Virus record (IMG/VR): IMGVR_UViG_3300045996_000667 | Span: 1 to 27,545 of that record | Origin: a virus | DNA: 27,545 bases | Direction: 5' to 3' (one strand) | Part shown: in pieces, positions 19,310 through 27,103 of the stretch | Layout: each line of letters opens with the position of its first letter | How positions within the stretch are numbered: position 1 is the stretch's first letter | The notes under the pieces: generated by a model | Told to the model about the DNA's origin: nothing | The model's database searches: none | Seen by the model: only the letters and a program-made list of their open reading frames with translations | Position numbers and translations under genes: made by a program

Positions 19310-19510
19310 ATGCCCGAAGTGCTCGGACCATGCGACATCGTGCTAGAGGATAAGTGCTTCGCCTGCAATGGCAAAGGCGCTAAGAGCGAGAGCGAATTCC
19401 CCTGTTGGCGTTGCGAAGGCAGGGGCATCATCATCACCGAATTCGGAGCAAAAGTGCTCGACTTTGTCGCCCGCAATCTCAAACTGAACATCACTGGAAA
19501 GGTGGAATAG
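19310..19510 (+). CDS. DnaJ-type CxxCxGxG zinc protein
   Basis: 66 residues. CFACNGKG (16-23) and CWRCEGRG (32-39) are two copies of the CxxCxGxG repeat of the DnaJ zinc domain, enough for one zinc site. No J domain. Small proteins of this kind are frequent on phages; binding partner unknown. Confidence 0.75.
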   Translation: MPEVLGPCDIVLEDKCFACNGKGAKSESEFPCWRCEGRGIIITEFGAKVLDFVARNLKLNITGKVE

Positions 19511-19513
19511 GTC

Positions 19514-19693
19514 ATGGGATACGCTGCCAGGAACAACAAGACTGCCAAGCTCGCCAAGGCCGGTCAGCTCGCACCGCTCACGCCTGCCAAGCGCCGCCGC
19601 GTCAACAAGCCCGTCAACGTCGTAGGCCCGCGCCGTGTCATGACAGTGCTGGCCATGATGGCAGCAGTTGTCGTCGGCAGGTTCGGACGCTAG
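19514..19693 (+). CDS. Basic small membrane-associated protein
   Basis: 59 residues. A Lys/Arg-rich first half (NNKTAKLAKAGQLAPLTPAKRRR), then a hydrophobic stretch VMTVLAMMAAVVVG and a basic end. Probably a membrane-anchored peptide with a cytosolic basic arm. Confidence 0.6.
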   Translation: MGYAARNNKTAKLAKAGQLAPLTPAKRRRVNKPVNVVGPRRVMTVLAMMAAVVVGRFGR

Positions 19694-19695
19694 CC

Positions 19696-20007
19696 ATGCT
19701 GCTAGGCGTAGCAACAGTGGGCAGAGAGTCCAAGTTCAAAGAGGGCGACAGGGTTCGCAACTGTGACCGCGTCATAGAGAAGGCGCGCAGGTTTTGGGAG
19801 GAACGCAAATACACCAGCTATGCCACCAGCGCATGGAACTGGTATCAACGTGACAGGGACCGGCGAGGCACTGTCACCTGGGCAGGATGGAACGGCTACT
19901 GTATGGCCGTCGAAATCCGCTGGGACGACGGCATGACCAGCAAGTGCATGGACAGCGAAGTAACGCTCGTGCCCCTCAACCAAGACTTCATGGAGGCTCT
20001 GTGCTGA
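19696..20007 (+). CDS. Hypothetical protein, KOW/SH3-like
   Basis: 103 residues. FKEGDRVRNCDRV (about 14-26) looks like a KOW/SH3-like beta-barrel start, and DGMTSKCMDSEVTLVP like its last strands, with an Arg/Trp-rich insert. A nucleic-acid or protein-binding barrel is possible. Confidence 0.64.
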   Translation: MLLGVATVGRESKFKEGDRVRNCDRVIEKARRFWEERKYTSYATSAWNWYQRDRDRRGTVTWAGWNGYCMAVEIRWDDGMTSKCMDSEVTLVPLNQDFMEALC

Positions 20008-20414
20008 CACTCGGCAAGCTGATCGAACTCGCAGTCGGAAAAGACGAATCATCACACGTCGACACGTCCATCCCGCAAGGTGTCTTCGACAACATGTCAA
20101 CCGGACAGCGCGAGGACGTCGCTGGCTGGTGGTATGAGCGATATGCGGGCGGTACTCGCTCCATCTTCGGACGACTGCTGACCAAGACTGAGTGCTGGGA
20201 CAGGATTGTCCAGCATCTCAACAACGGCACCCTGCTAGCCACTGGCATGGGTGGCGGGCCTCTCTACGACATCTCATTCGTTGTCAAGGACTGGCCGTGT
20301 CTGCGCAAGCATGTCAACGAGGGCCACATCGCGCTCTACACGCCGACGCAGTTCGAAGAGGAGAAGGCGGAATACGAGGATCGGCAGCGGCGCATGGAAC
20401 GGCGCAATGGCTGA
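20001..20414 (+). CDS. Hypothetical protein
   Basis: 137 residues from a GTG inside the end of the previous gene. Mixed alpha/beta with GWWYERYAGGTRSIFGRLL and a charged C-terminal helix (EEEKAEYEDRQRRMERRNG). No family recognised. Confidence 0.65.
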   Translation: MLTLGKLIELAVGKDESSHVDTSIPQGVFDNMSTGQREDVAGWWYERYAGGTRSIFGRLLTKTECWDRIVQHLNNGTLLATGMGGGPLYDISFVVKDWPCLRKHVNEGHIALYTPTQFEEEKAEYEDRQRRMERRNG

Positions 20415-20589
20415 CAAACAGGTCGAATACCGGATTCAGTTCCTGAACATGGCGTATTGGAAGGATATCGCCAAGCCCTACAAGCGCCAGTCACCAGCTG
20501 TCAGGTTGGCTAACAGACTGGCAAGAAATGGCGACGTTACTCGCGTCGTCAAGGTCGAAACAACCGTTGTCGTTGTCCACTTCAAGTAA
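20407..20589 (+). CDS. Small basic hypothetical protein
   Basis: 60 residues: strand, basic helix (SPAVRLANRLARNGDV), strand; pI high. A beta-alpha-beta shape that could bind nucleic acid. Overlaps the upstream gene by eight bases. Confidence 0.62.
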   Translation: MADKQVEYRIQFLNMAYWKDIAKPYKRQSPAVRLANRLARNGDVTRVVKVETTVVVVHFK

Positions 20590-20596
20590 CGCTGAC

Positions 20597-20968
20597 ATGG
20601 CTGACAAACTGTTCATACCGACCATCGGCACGCAACTTGTGCTCGCAGAGCCGTGGACCTTCAAGGTCTACAGCGAATATCGGAACGCCGACATCCTGTC
20701 AATGGTCAACCATGTCCAGCAACGCTACGGCGTTCACCACGTTAACAACCTGACACTGCCTGTCGGAACTGTTCTGACGGTCGACCGCATCTACATCAAG
20801 AAAGGCATGCCCGACTTCGATAGCATCACGTTCAGGGCCAGCGACTACGCCACTAACAGCGTTGACGAATTCTTCGCAGCGCTGGCAGACTTCAAGATCA
20901 AGAAGTCTATCAGGTTCTGGGTGAAGCTGGCAGACGCCAACACCATCGTCTACAAATCACAGGAGTAA
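20597..20968 (+). CDS. Protein with an internal/C-terminal EFF motif
   Basis: 123 residues. A beta-rich body (1-85) is followed by SVDEFFAALADFKIKKS (88-104) and a final strand pair. The motif has the same peptide and almost the same DNA as the tag of the 3920 gene but sits near the C-terminus and without cysteines. It shows the motif is portable and need not be N-terminal. Confidence 0.7.
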   Translation: MADKLFIPTIGTQLVLAEPWTFKVYSEYRNADILSMVNHVQQRYGVHHVNNLTLPVGTVLTVDRIYIKKGMPDFDSITFRASDYATNSVDEFFAALADFKIKKSIRFWVKLADANTIVYKSQE

Positions 20969-20969
20969 C

Positions 20970-21293
20970 ATGCGTATCGTATTCTTTCCGCCCCGTCCCA
21001 ATCAGCGCTCACTGGCCGACTTCCAAATCGAATTCACCGAACCCGGCAGCTTGCTCGAAGGCCTGTGCATCGCCGGCTTCTCCATCTGGCAGCGTCGGAA
21101 CGCACAAGAGGGCGACCTGCCCTACTCCATCACCATGCCGTCGCGCAAGTACGAAGACAAGGACGGACAGACCCAGTATTGGGACTTCGTGCGCCTGATC
21201 GACCTCGAGGACAGCCGCTACAAGACGCGGTTCCTGCGCGCCGTCATCGACCAGTTCGAGAAGTGGGACAGCAAGCGCCGTAACGGCCGCTGA
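20970..21293 (+). CDS. Hypothetical protein
   Basis: 107 residues. IVFFPPRPNQRSLADF start, then SIWQRRNAQEGDLPYSITMPSRKY and a helical basic end. One base separates it from the gene before. No family recognised. Confidence 0.68.
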   Translation: MRIVFFPPRPNQRSLADFQIEFTEPGSLLEGLCIAGFSIWQRRNAQEGDLPYSITMPSRKYEDKDGQTQYWDFVRLIDLEDSRYKTRFLRAVIDQFEKWDSKRRNGR

Positions 21294-21295
21294 CC

Positions 21296-21661
21296 ATGAG
21301 CTACTTCGAAACCAACCTCGCGCCGCCGAACAGCTACTACGAGGTTGTCGAGCCTATCAACGTGCTAGAGCTCATAGGCCACAAGCCTAGCAATGCCTGG
21401 TATGGCGCGTCACGCATCTGGGATCCTGTCTACCGGCCGCTGGAACTGAAAGTCGGCGGGATCCTGATGAACCTGCATGGAGGCCTGTTCTACGCTGACA
21501 AGGCCGGCGACGTCTGCCGCCCTGTGGTCATGCTGGAGAACCCCAAGAGCGCCTTCGAGAAGCGCTACTCGCCGGACTATCACGAGTGGCCACTGGATAG
21601 CCTGCGGCCGACTGACAAGGTTCCCTACGTCCACAAGGATCTGGACAAGCTTCCCGAGTAG
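21296..21661 (+). CDS. Hypothetical protein
   Basis: 121 residues, Tyr/Pro-rich, with ELKVGGILMNLHGGLFYADKAGDV and RYSPDYHEWPLDSL. No cysteine clusters except one Cys. Function unknown; followed by a TAGGAGGAG ribosome site. Confidence 0.68.
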   Translation: MSYFETNLAPPNSYYEVVEPINVLELIGHKPSNAWYGASRIWDPVYRPLELKVGGILMNLHGGLFYADKAGDVCRPVVMLENPKSAFEKRYSPDYHEWPLDSLRPTDKVPYVHKDLDKLPE

Positions 21662-21672
21662 GAGGAGAGAAC

Positions 21673-22212
21673 ATGGCTACATGCGCATGGAAAGACGAAG
21701 CCTGCACGTTCGAATCGGATGGCAACAGCAAGTACTGCGGCCCGAAGGGCAACAACCATCGCAAGCTGGCCCGCTTGAGGTTCAAGGACTTCGTCGCTGA
21801 ACAGGCGGCGGTTCGGGCCGAGAAGAACGACCAGTTCAAGGCCATCTTCGAGGAAGCTCGACAAGCCGGACTGGCAGCGGGACAGGCGATCACACCTCGA
21901 CCGATGATCGTCACTCGTGATAGCATGTCGATCGTGACCAGCTCTGGCCAGCGGCCCATCCTCGACCGGGACTACGTGGTGCCGGACGGCCCGTGCGGCT
22001 TCGCGTGGGTTGTCATTCGGCCAGGAAACTCGCCAGCTGCCAACTACGCCAAGAAGAATCTCAACGCGCACAAGCACTACTACGGCGGCATGGAGATCTG
22101 GGTCAGCGACTTCGGCCAGTCGATGGCACGCAAGGAAGCCTACGCCGAAGCCTACGCCGAAGTATTGCGGAAGCACGGCATTCAGGCGAGCGCCGGCTCG
22201 CGCATGGACTAG
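21673..22212 (+). CDS. Hypothetical protein with N-terminal Cys/His cluster
   Basis: 179 residues with a strong ribosome site. Cys4, Cys11, Cys22 and His29 resemble the small CxnCxnC...H zinc fold of proteins that begin with CAWxxC. A basic helix (RKLARLRFKDFVAEQAAVRAEK) follows, then an alpha/beta domain. Nucleic-acid binding plausible. Confidence 0.68.
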   Translation: MATCAWKDEACTFESDGNSKYCGPKGNNHRKLARLRFKDFVAEQAAVRAEKNDQFKAIFEEARQAGLAAGQAITPRPMIVTRDSMSIVTSSGQRPILDRDYVVPDGPCGFAWVVIRPGNSPAANYAKKNLNAHKHYYGGMEIWVSDFGQSMARKEAYAEAYAEVLRKHGIQASAGSRMD

Positions 22213-22227
22213 GAGCACGTAATACAC

Positions 22228-22563
22228 ATGGAAAACGTGAGTGGAGTCTGGGCGATCACCACCATCAGTAGCGCCGATTTCCCAAAGGGCCATAGAACGC
22301 CGGGTGTGGTGCGAACGCTGGAGGAAGCCACCGAGTTGATCGAGGGCAACTACGGCGACATCTACGAATTCTCCTACGACTACGCCGTCGCGGAGTTCGT
22401 GCCGTTCGGCCTCTACTCACTGCAGCGCCGTCAGGTCTGGTTCCGATGGCAGCATGACAAATACGTCAACATCGGCAGCTCTGTTCCTGATGGCATGACT
22501 CAGGCCATGGCCAAGGTTGGCTTCGGGGCCACGCGCATGGCCAACTGGAGCGGGATAGGGTGA
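22228..22563 (+). CDS. Hypothetical protein
   Basis: 111 residues. VWAITTISSADFP then EEATELIEGNYGDIYEFSYDYAVAEFV, an alpha/beta fold seen in small phage proteins. Its stop shares one base with the next ATG (TGATG). Confidence 0.68.
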   Translation: MENVSGVWAITTISSADFPKGHRTPGVVRTLEEATELIEGNYGDIYEFSYDYAVAEFVPFGLYSLQRRQVWFRWQHDKYVNIGSSVPDGMTQAMAKVGFGATRMANWSGIG

Positions 22564-22892
22564 TGCGATTCTACCTGTCAGACGAACGGCCACAACTGTT
22601 AGTCCCTTGCAGAATGGCCGTCTTCGGTATCGTAGCCGTAGCCACTGGCCGACCGACAAAGAAGCGGCCCTACACGCCCATCGCTTTCAAGCCGGCAGGA
22701 TGGCAAGCGTGGAACAGCGACCCTGTCATGGAGCACAGAACGGCTAGGCTGAAAGGCGCTGGCTCCTTCTACTGGCAGGGTGCTGTCAAGGCGCTGGCAG
22801 AGGCTCGGAGAATCATTGACAGTGCTCCCAGCGTTCACCAAATCAAGATCGAAACCATCAGCGGACGAGAGATAGGAAGGCTATACCGGTGA
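22563..22892 (+). CDS. Hypothetical protein
   Basis: 109 residues from the coupled ATG; a GTG three bases upstream is possible. MAVFGIVAVATGRPTKK, GSFYWQGAVKALAEARRII and KIETISGREIGRLY suggest an alpha/beta protein with a late basic helix. Function unknown. Confidence 0.64.
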   Translation: MRFYLSDERPQLLVPCRMAVFGIVAVATGRPTKKRPYTPIAFKPAGWQAWNSDPVMEHRTARLKGAGSFYWQGAVKALAEARRIIDSAPSVHQIKIETISGREIGRLYR

Positions 22893-23239
22893 TAGCAACG
22901 CTAGAGGTTGAGAGGACTCGCCCTCGGGACATCCCATGGGCGGAACGGCAGATTGAGGCCCAGCTCAAGCAGCCTGTCATCTACGGCAGAAACGGGCTGC
23001 GGCGCTGGGTAGCTCGTCTGGGCGGCGCGGCCTGCGTAGTTGACGCCTTCGGCAACAAATTCCGGCCACTTGGTAAAGGCTGGGATGACCTGCAAGCTGC
23101 TGCTGACCTCTGGCGACGACTCAAAGAGACGCACAAAGATAGTGCAATTCTCAGCCAAGGGATCTACTATAGATGGAATGCCAGCGACCGGCGCTTCATC
23201 GAGGTTGATCACGTCATCATCAAGGACGCACGGCGGTAA
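22889..23239 (+). CDS. Hypothetical protein
   Basis: 116 residues from GTG, overlapping the previous stop. Basic helix RRWVARLGG, then WDDLQAAADLWRRL and beta strands. No family recognised; followed by a one-base overlap with the next ATG. Confidence 0.64.
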   Translation: MIATLEVERTRPRDIPWAERQIEAQLKQPVIYGRNGLRRWVARLGGAACVVDAFGNKFRPLGKGWDDLQAAADLWRRLKETHKDSAILSQGIYYRWNASDRRFIEVDHVIIKDARR

Positions 23240-23577
23240 TGGGACTCCTCCAGCAAGAGCGGCGGCGAGCGCGCGGCCTGTGCGTTCGCTCACGCTGCAA
23301 AAACAAACCGACGATCAACAAACGCACCGGGTATCCGTTCAGGATGTGCCGGGACTGTCGGCTCGTCAACTCGAAGCAATACACGGCTCGCTACCACAAA
23401 CGCAAGAACGCCAAACGTTGCGTCAGGTGCAAGGGTGAACACGACACCAAGTTTGCCCTGTGCCAATCATGCAGAGAGATGAGGAGGATTAGTGGAACTG
23501 GCAGAACGGACCATCTCCAGAGCGCCATCAGGGGTCTATCAGAAGTTGGCCACGTGGCTAGCGCAATGGCTCTGTAA
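23239..23577 (+). CDS. Two-module basic zinc-finger protein
   Basis: 112 residues. Cysteines C15, C20, C37, C40 form one possible zinc module and C61, C64, C75, C78 a second, with highly basic linkers (RRRARGLC, YHKRKNAKRC). Probably binds DNA or RNA. The next gene begins inside its 3' end. Confidence 0.72.
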   Translation: MGLLQQERRRARGLCVRSRCKNKPTINKRTGYPFRMCRDCRLVNSKQYTARYHKRKNAKRCVRCKGEHDTKFALCQSCREMRRISGTGRTDHLQSAIRGLSEVGHVASAMAL

Positions 23578-23746
23578 GCACAATTACCTTGTGTATCATG
23601 AGGGTAAAAGGATGGCCCTGCGCTGTCAGGAGTGCCAGCATGAGACACCTGGTATCGAGGTAACAGGCGAACCCAAGAGGCTGCTCGACGGTCAACCATC
23701 TCGTCACGTTCTCAGAAACGACAGACTCGCCAAGAGGACCAACTGA
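23492..23746 (+). CDS. Small zinc-binding protein
   Basis: 84 residues from GTG behind GATGAGGAGGATTA. Cys28-x-His30 and CQEC (45-48) with HEGKRMALRCQEC and ETPG, a pattern used by short phage zinc proteins (C-x-H...LRC-x2-C). It overlaps the upstream gene by 86 bases. Confidence 0.68.
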   Translation: MELAERTISRAPSGVYQKLATWLAQWLCKHNYLVYHEGKRMALRCQECQHETPGIEVTGEPKRLLDGQPSRHVLRNDRLAKRTN

Positions 23747-24114
23747 TGTTCGACAGAAAGAAGTGCCAAGTCATCTCTGCGGAAGTCGCCGTAGCTCTAG
23801 CGCCTATCGCCACACGTCATGGCCTGACCATCGACGTCAGGGGTGGCAGGTTCGACAGCACGACTTTCACTCCAAAGATCGTGTTCAACGTAGCAGACGG
23901 CGGAAGGTTGCGCTTCGAGCAGTGGGCCAAGGCGCTGGGGCTGCAGCCTACCGACTTCGGGCGCCAGTTCTCGTTCGGCGGCAAGACCTACACAATCAGC
24001 GACGTCAACCCGAATGCCTTGCGCTCAGTCGGAGCCACGCGCGACGGCAAGACCTACTTCTGGAAGGCCAGCGACATCAAGAAGCTCTTAGGACCGGAGG
24101 TGGTATGCCCCTGA
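23746..24114 (+). CDS. Hypothetical protein
   Basis: 122 residues. VAVALAPIATRHGLTIDVRGGRFDSTTFTPKIVF is an alpha/beta start; later FGGKTYTISDVNPNA and GKTYFWKASDIKKLL. No catalytic motif recognised. The one-base and ten-base overlaps place it firmly in the Ku operon. Confidence 0.7.
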   Translation: MFDRKKCQVISAEVAVALAPIATRHGLTIDVRGGRFDSTTFTPKIVFNVADGGRLRFEQWAKALGLQPTDFGRQFSFGGKTYTISDVNPNALRSVGATRDGKTYFWKASDIKKLLGPEVVCP

Positions 24115-24287
24115 CCTACTGCGCCATGTGTCACCACGAGTACCTGAAGACTCGGCCGCGTTGCCCCGCCTGCGGCCACGTCCCAGCAAACAAGGAGAAC
24201 CGCACAATCAACGAGCAGGACGACGACTTCACAAGACAGCTCAGTCTGGTAGCGAGTTCGGTCAATCGAAGGAGCCAGCAGCGATGA
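24105..24287 (+). CDS. Small zinc-ribbon protein before Ku
   Basis: 60 residues. CAMC (6-9) and CPACGH (20-25), a compact ribbon, followed by a polar tail. ATGA overlap with Ku, so the two are translationally coupled; a functional link to DNA ends is possible but unproven. Confidence 0.68.
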   Translation: MPLTYCAMCHHEYLKTRPRCPACGHVPANKENRTINEQDDDFTRQLSLVASSVNRRSQQR

Positions 24288-25147
24288 GTGCTCGTGCAAA
24301 TTGGAAAGGCAGCCTGTCCATCGGTCTTCTCAATATCCCCGTAGCCGTGTTCACGGCGACGGACGACGTCAACGACTTGCAGCTTAGGCTGCTCCACTCG
24401 AAGTGCGCAAACCCGATCAATCAGCCGAGGAAGTGCGTGCCCTGCGGCGTGGACGTCACGACGGACGACATCGTCAAGGGCTACGAGATCGCCAAGGGTC
24501 AGTTCATCCAGCTCTCCAACGAGGAACTGGCCAACATCAAACCAACGTCCACGCACACCATCAACGTCGACAGCTTCACGCCCGTGAAGGACATCGACCT
24601 GATCTACTTCGACCGGCCCTATTACCTCGGGCCGAACGGACCTGTCGCCTACAAGCCCTACAAGGCTCTCCGCGACGGCATGAAGCGAACCGGCAAGGTA
24701 GCGCTCGGCGTCATCACCATGTATGGCAGGGACCATCTCATGGCCATCCGTCCCGAAGGCAGCGGCCTTGTGATGCAGCGCATCCGTGAACGCCGCGAGG
24801 TGCGTGGCATCGAGATCCTGCCAGGATACGAGGAACTGGCCTCGGCTGCCGATGGGCCGCACGTCGCCATGGTGTCCCAGATCATCGACAGCATGGAGCA
24901 GGAGTTCGATCCGGCTCTCCATGAGGACAGCTACCGGCGAGAGCTGCTCAACCTGATCGAGTCCAAGGTCGCTGGCATCGAATACACCGCGCCAGTCGTC
25001 AAGGAAGCGCCGCCGACCGAGGACATCATGGAGGCTCTGACCAAGACGCTGGAGCAAGCCAAGTCCGGCAAGACCAAAAAGCGCATGGCGAAGGCCGAAG
25101 AGCCGGCGGCCGCGAAGAAGTCCAAGCGCAAGGCCGTAGCGGCCTAA
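24284..25147 (+). CDS. ku: Bacterial-type Ku DNA-end-binding protein
   Basis: 287 residues, the usual bacterial Ku length. It begins ARANWKGSLSIGLLNIPVAVFTAT, the conserved Ku start, followed by LRLLHSKCANPI, CVPCGVDV, DIVKGYEIAKGQFIQL and a core with IDLIYFDRPYYLGP. The C-terminal tail is Lys/Ala-rich as in many bacterial Ku proteins. Ku homodimers ring broken DNA and recruit ligase D for end joining. No ligase is seen in the window, so it would rely on a host or distant ligase, as proposed for mycobacteriophage Omega and Corndog Ku. It could help genome circularisation. Confidence 0.93.
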   Translation: MSARANWKGSLSIGLLNIPVAVFTATDDVNDLQLRLLHSKCANPINQPRKCVPCGVDVTTDDIVKGYEIAKGQFIQLSNEELANIKPTSTHTINVDSFTPVKDIDLIYFDRPYYLGPNGPVAYKPYKALRDGMKRTGKVALGVITMYGRDHLMAIRPEGSGLVMQRIRERREVRGIEILPGYEELASAADGPHVAMVSQIIDSMEQEFDPALHEDSYRRELLNLIESKVAGIEYTAPVVKEAPPTEDIMEALTKTLEQAKSGKTKKRMAKAEEPAAAKKSKRKAVAA

Positions 25148-25152
25148 CAGTC

Positions 25153-25213
25153 TTGGGGTCGGGGCTAGTCATAACATTGATACTCGCCCTATCAGTCCTA
25201 GCCTCGGCCCCAA
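25153..25213 (+). terminator. 16-bp hairpin after Ku
   Basis: TTGGGGTCGGGGCTAG pairs over its full length with CTAGCCTCGGCCCCAA, using two G.U pairs, around a 29-base loop. It begins five bases after the Ku stop. It has no clear U-tract, so it may be a terminator of the other type, an mRNA-end protector or a protein site. Confidence 0.55.
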
Positions 25214-25244
25214 GTTCACCAACAACCACACCAAGAGGACAGTA

Positions 25245-25652
25245 ATGAGGAAATTTGTACTTCTCGCAGCCTTGCTAGTTTTCGGCGCCACTCTGTCGGC
25301 GCAGTCGCTCGTGATCACCGTGAACGACGCCCTGAGCTTCGACTACAGGGACGACTACATGGCCGACTACGCGGTCCAGCGTTTCGAGGTGACTTGGGAC
25401 TGCAATCCGGCGACAACTCAGTGTACCTTCCAGACGCTGAACACTACGCAGTTCAGGGACGCGCTGACACAGGACGGACACTCGTCATACCGCTACGTGC
25501 CGCCCTTCTCCAACGGCAACCATACCGTAGCTCTCAGGGCGTGCAACGCGTGGGGCTGCGGAGGTAGCTCGACCCCTTTTCCGTTCGCCTACGAAAACGT
25601 TAGCCCGCCGCCGGGAGTGCCTACCAACTTCCGGAAGGTTCCCCGTCAGTAA
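25245..25652 (+). CDS. Secreted Fn3-like small protein
   Basis: 135 residues behind AGAGGACAGTA. MRKFVLLAALLVFGATLSAQS is a clear signal peptide (cleavage near 19). The mature part is beta-rich with two Cys pairs and HTVALRACNAWGCGG, the end of a fibronectin-III-like domain, then SPPPGVPTNF. Probably an exported adhesion- or envelope-acting protein. Confidence 0.75.
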   Translation: MRKFVLLAALLVFGATLSAQSLVITVNDALSFDYRDDYMADYAVQRFEVTWDCNPATTQCTFQTLNTTQFRDALTQDGHSSYRYVPPFSNGNHTVALRACNAWGCGGSSTPFPFAYENVSPPPGVPTNFRKVPRQ

Positions 25653-25664
25653 TCGGTAACCAAG

Positions 25665-25705
25665 GGCCTGCAACGTATGCTTGTGTGTATGTTGCAGGCC
25701 TATTT
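25665..25705 (+). terminator. Rho-independent-type terminator
   Basis: GGCCTGCAAC pairs perfectly with GTTGCAGGCC (25665-25674 with 25691-25700) around a 16-base loop, followed by TATTT. Best terminator of the window; it separates the secreted-protein gene from the next run. Confidence 0.8.
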
Positions 25706-25721
25706 ACACTAGGAGACTCTA

Positions 25722-26033
25722 ATGGAACCTGTTAAGCTCGGACGCATCATCAAGGGTGACAACGCTGGCAGAGACGCTGTCCATATTGCCATAGCTCCTG
25801 TCAGGGCCGCCCAGATCCTCCAACCAGGCGAACGAATCGGCTTCGTAGATGAGGACCAGCTCCTCGTCGGCCGCGTGACTGACTACGTTGGCATCGTTGA
25901 CCCGTTCATGGGCAAGCCTGTCATGCCCGGACAGGACTTCTACATGTGCCTGTTCCCAGGAACCACCACGTCGCTCACGCACGTGTGGAAACACCCGTCG
26001 TTCAAGGAAGAGGGCGAGCGTGTACTCCAGTAG
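25722..26033 (+). CDS. Phage hypothetical protein (DPF/HVWKHP type)
   Basis: 103 residues behind CTAGGAG. Blocks RDAVHIAIAPVRAAQILQPGE, GIVDPFMGKPVMPGQDFYMCLFPGTTTSLTHVWKHPSF. From memory this pattern recurs in small phage proteins; function unknown. First gene after the terminator. Confidence 0.76.
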   Translation: MEPVKLGRIIKGDNAGRDAVHIAIAPVRAAQILQPGERIGFVDEDQLLVGRVTDYVGIVDPFMGKPVMPGQDFYMCLFPGTTTSLTHVWKHPSFKEEGERVLQ

Positions 26034-26283
26034 GTCTGAAGAATTCTTCGACGCGCTGAACGACGGATCCAAGAAGTGGCTGCAGGGTTTCGCCGCCGAC
26101 TTCGGAATTCCATTCGAAAAGCTCATACGTGACTGCACAAACTGGGTCGTGAACGACGAGTACTTCTGGTACGAAAGCATGGACAGCATCTCGACCCGCG
26201 AGTTTTGGAATCGCTTTGAGCAATACAGCGGCCTCAAGGTTACTGCCGACAAACGCATCTCGTTCTTCTCCTGCTCCTGCTAG
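26020..26283 (+). CDS. EFF-tag protein without zinc ligands, second EFW motif
   Basis: 87 residues from GTG, overlapping the previous gene by 14 bases. Tag SEEFFDAL (6-13), then a helical/aromatic body with a second related motif TREFWNRF (59-66). No CxxC ribbon, only a terminal CSC. Shows the tag on a different body, far from the main array. Confidence 0.75.
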   Translation: MYSSRSEEFFDALNDGSKKWLQGFAADFGIPFEKLIRDCTNWVVNDEYFWYESMDSISTREFWNRFEQYSGLKVTADKRISFFSCSC

Positions 26284-26519
26284 TGCATAGGCGCAAGCTT
26301 CGGCAGATTCGTCGCAAGCTGCGAGAAGATCCTCAGCCCCTCACAGTCACTGAGTCTTTCCTAGAAGAGGCCACAGGGGACAGGGCCTATAACAGGCGCT
26401 GTCCGTACTGCCTGAGCCTCACACAGGTGGTCAATGGCCAATGTCAACGTCTCGAGTGCATCGTCAAACGGTCAGCCGACCGCATCAAAGACTGGCGAGA
26501 ACGACAGCGTAAACGATGA
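26283..26519 (+). CDS. Basic zinc-binding protein
   Basis: 78 residues from GTG sharing one base with the previous stop. A strongly basic helix (HRRKLRQIRRKLRED), CPYC (40-43), Cys54 and Cys59, then a basic tail. Likely nucleic-acid binding. Confidence 0.65.
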   Translation: MHRRKLRQIRRKLREDPQPLTVTESFLEEATGDRAYNRRCPYCLSLTQVVNGQCQRLECIVKRSADRIKDWRERQRKR

Positions 26520-26637
26520 GCTGCTGACCTCATCCGCTGACATCGCTGTTAATCTGGCCACCCGAGAGCGCGGCCTACTTGACTCGGCCACGATTGCTGA
26601 GTTAGAACAGTGGCTGGCAGAAACGAACAAGCCATGA
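26434..26637 (+). CDS. Small hypothetical protein
   Basis: 67 residues. Ser/Asn-rich disordered first half, then a helix RERGLLDSATIAELEQWLAE. No alternative start exists downstream, so it overlaps the gene before by 86 bases. ATGA overlap with the next gene. Confidence 0.55.
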   Translation: MANVNVSSASSNGQPTASKTGENDSVNDELLTSSADIAVNLATRERGLLDSATIAELEQWLAETNKP

Positions 26638-27008
26638 CAGAAGCTGAGAAAAACGGCGAGTTCTGGGATGCGCTGACAGGGCCGAAAGTCTACCTAGAAA
26701 GGTCGCGCATTCGCTACCAAGACGAGCGCGACGACAGGATCTATCGCAGCAATGTCGTCTACGACGCGATGCGAGAACTAATGAACGCAGCTCGTAGCAA
26801 GGGATACATCGCAAGCGAGTACATCAACAAATCTATTCAGGCCACCAGTAAAGAGTTCACCGCCGAAACGGTTGAACTAGCCAGATCTTACGCCTACTTC
26901 GCTGGCTGCGATGCTCGTCGCGCCTTCACAGTGGCACAGCTCGTGCTCGACATGTACGAGGAACACCAGAAACTCGGCGGTTTTCCTGTCGACTTCACAA
27001 AGCTATGA
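26634..27008 (+). CDS. EFF-tag (EFW) helical protein without zinc
   Basis: 124 residues. Tag KNGEFWDAL (6-14), immediately after the start as in the array, then an all-helical body (VVYDAMRELMNAARSKGYIAS, TAETVELARSYAYFAGC). No cysteine pairs. Another case of the tag on unrelated cargo. Confidence 0.74.
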   Translation: MTEAEKNGEFWDALTGPKVYLERSRIRYQDERDDRIYRSNVVYDAMRELMNAARSKGYIASEYINKSIQATSKEFTAETVELARSYAYFAGCDARRAFTVAQLVLDMYEEHQKLGGFPVDFTKL

Positions 27009-27103
27009 CAGACTACGATCCATTCACACTGGAACTCCTGACCAAGCAAGGCTTTGACACGCCTGCCAAGCTGAACCTGCGCCTACGAGTGCTACTGACA
27101 TGA
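27005..27103 (+). CDS. 32-residue peptide
   Basis: ATGA overlaps on both sides. Acidic start MTDYDPFTLELLTKQGFDTP and a basic end. Coupling supports translation; function unknown. Confidence 0.5.
   Translation: MTDYDPFTLELLTKQGFDTPAKLNLRLRVLLT

Noticed and set aside
24131-25057. 308-codon minus-strand frame opposite Ku
   Set aside because: Shadow of Ku; His/Val/Asp-rich sequence without family features.
25153-25222. Small frame with a signal-peptide-like sequence inside the post-Ku hairpin
   Set aside because: Only TTG starts, no ribosome site, and the coding strand is fully constrained by the 16-bp stem.
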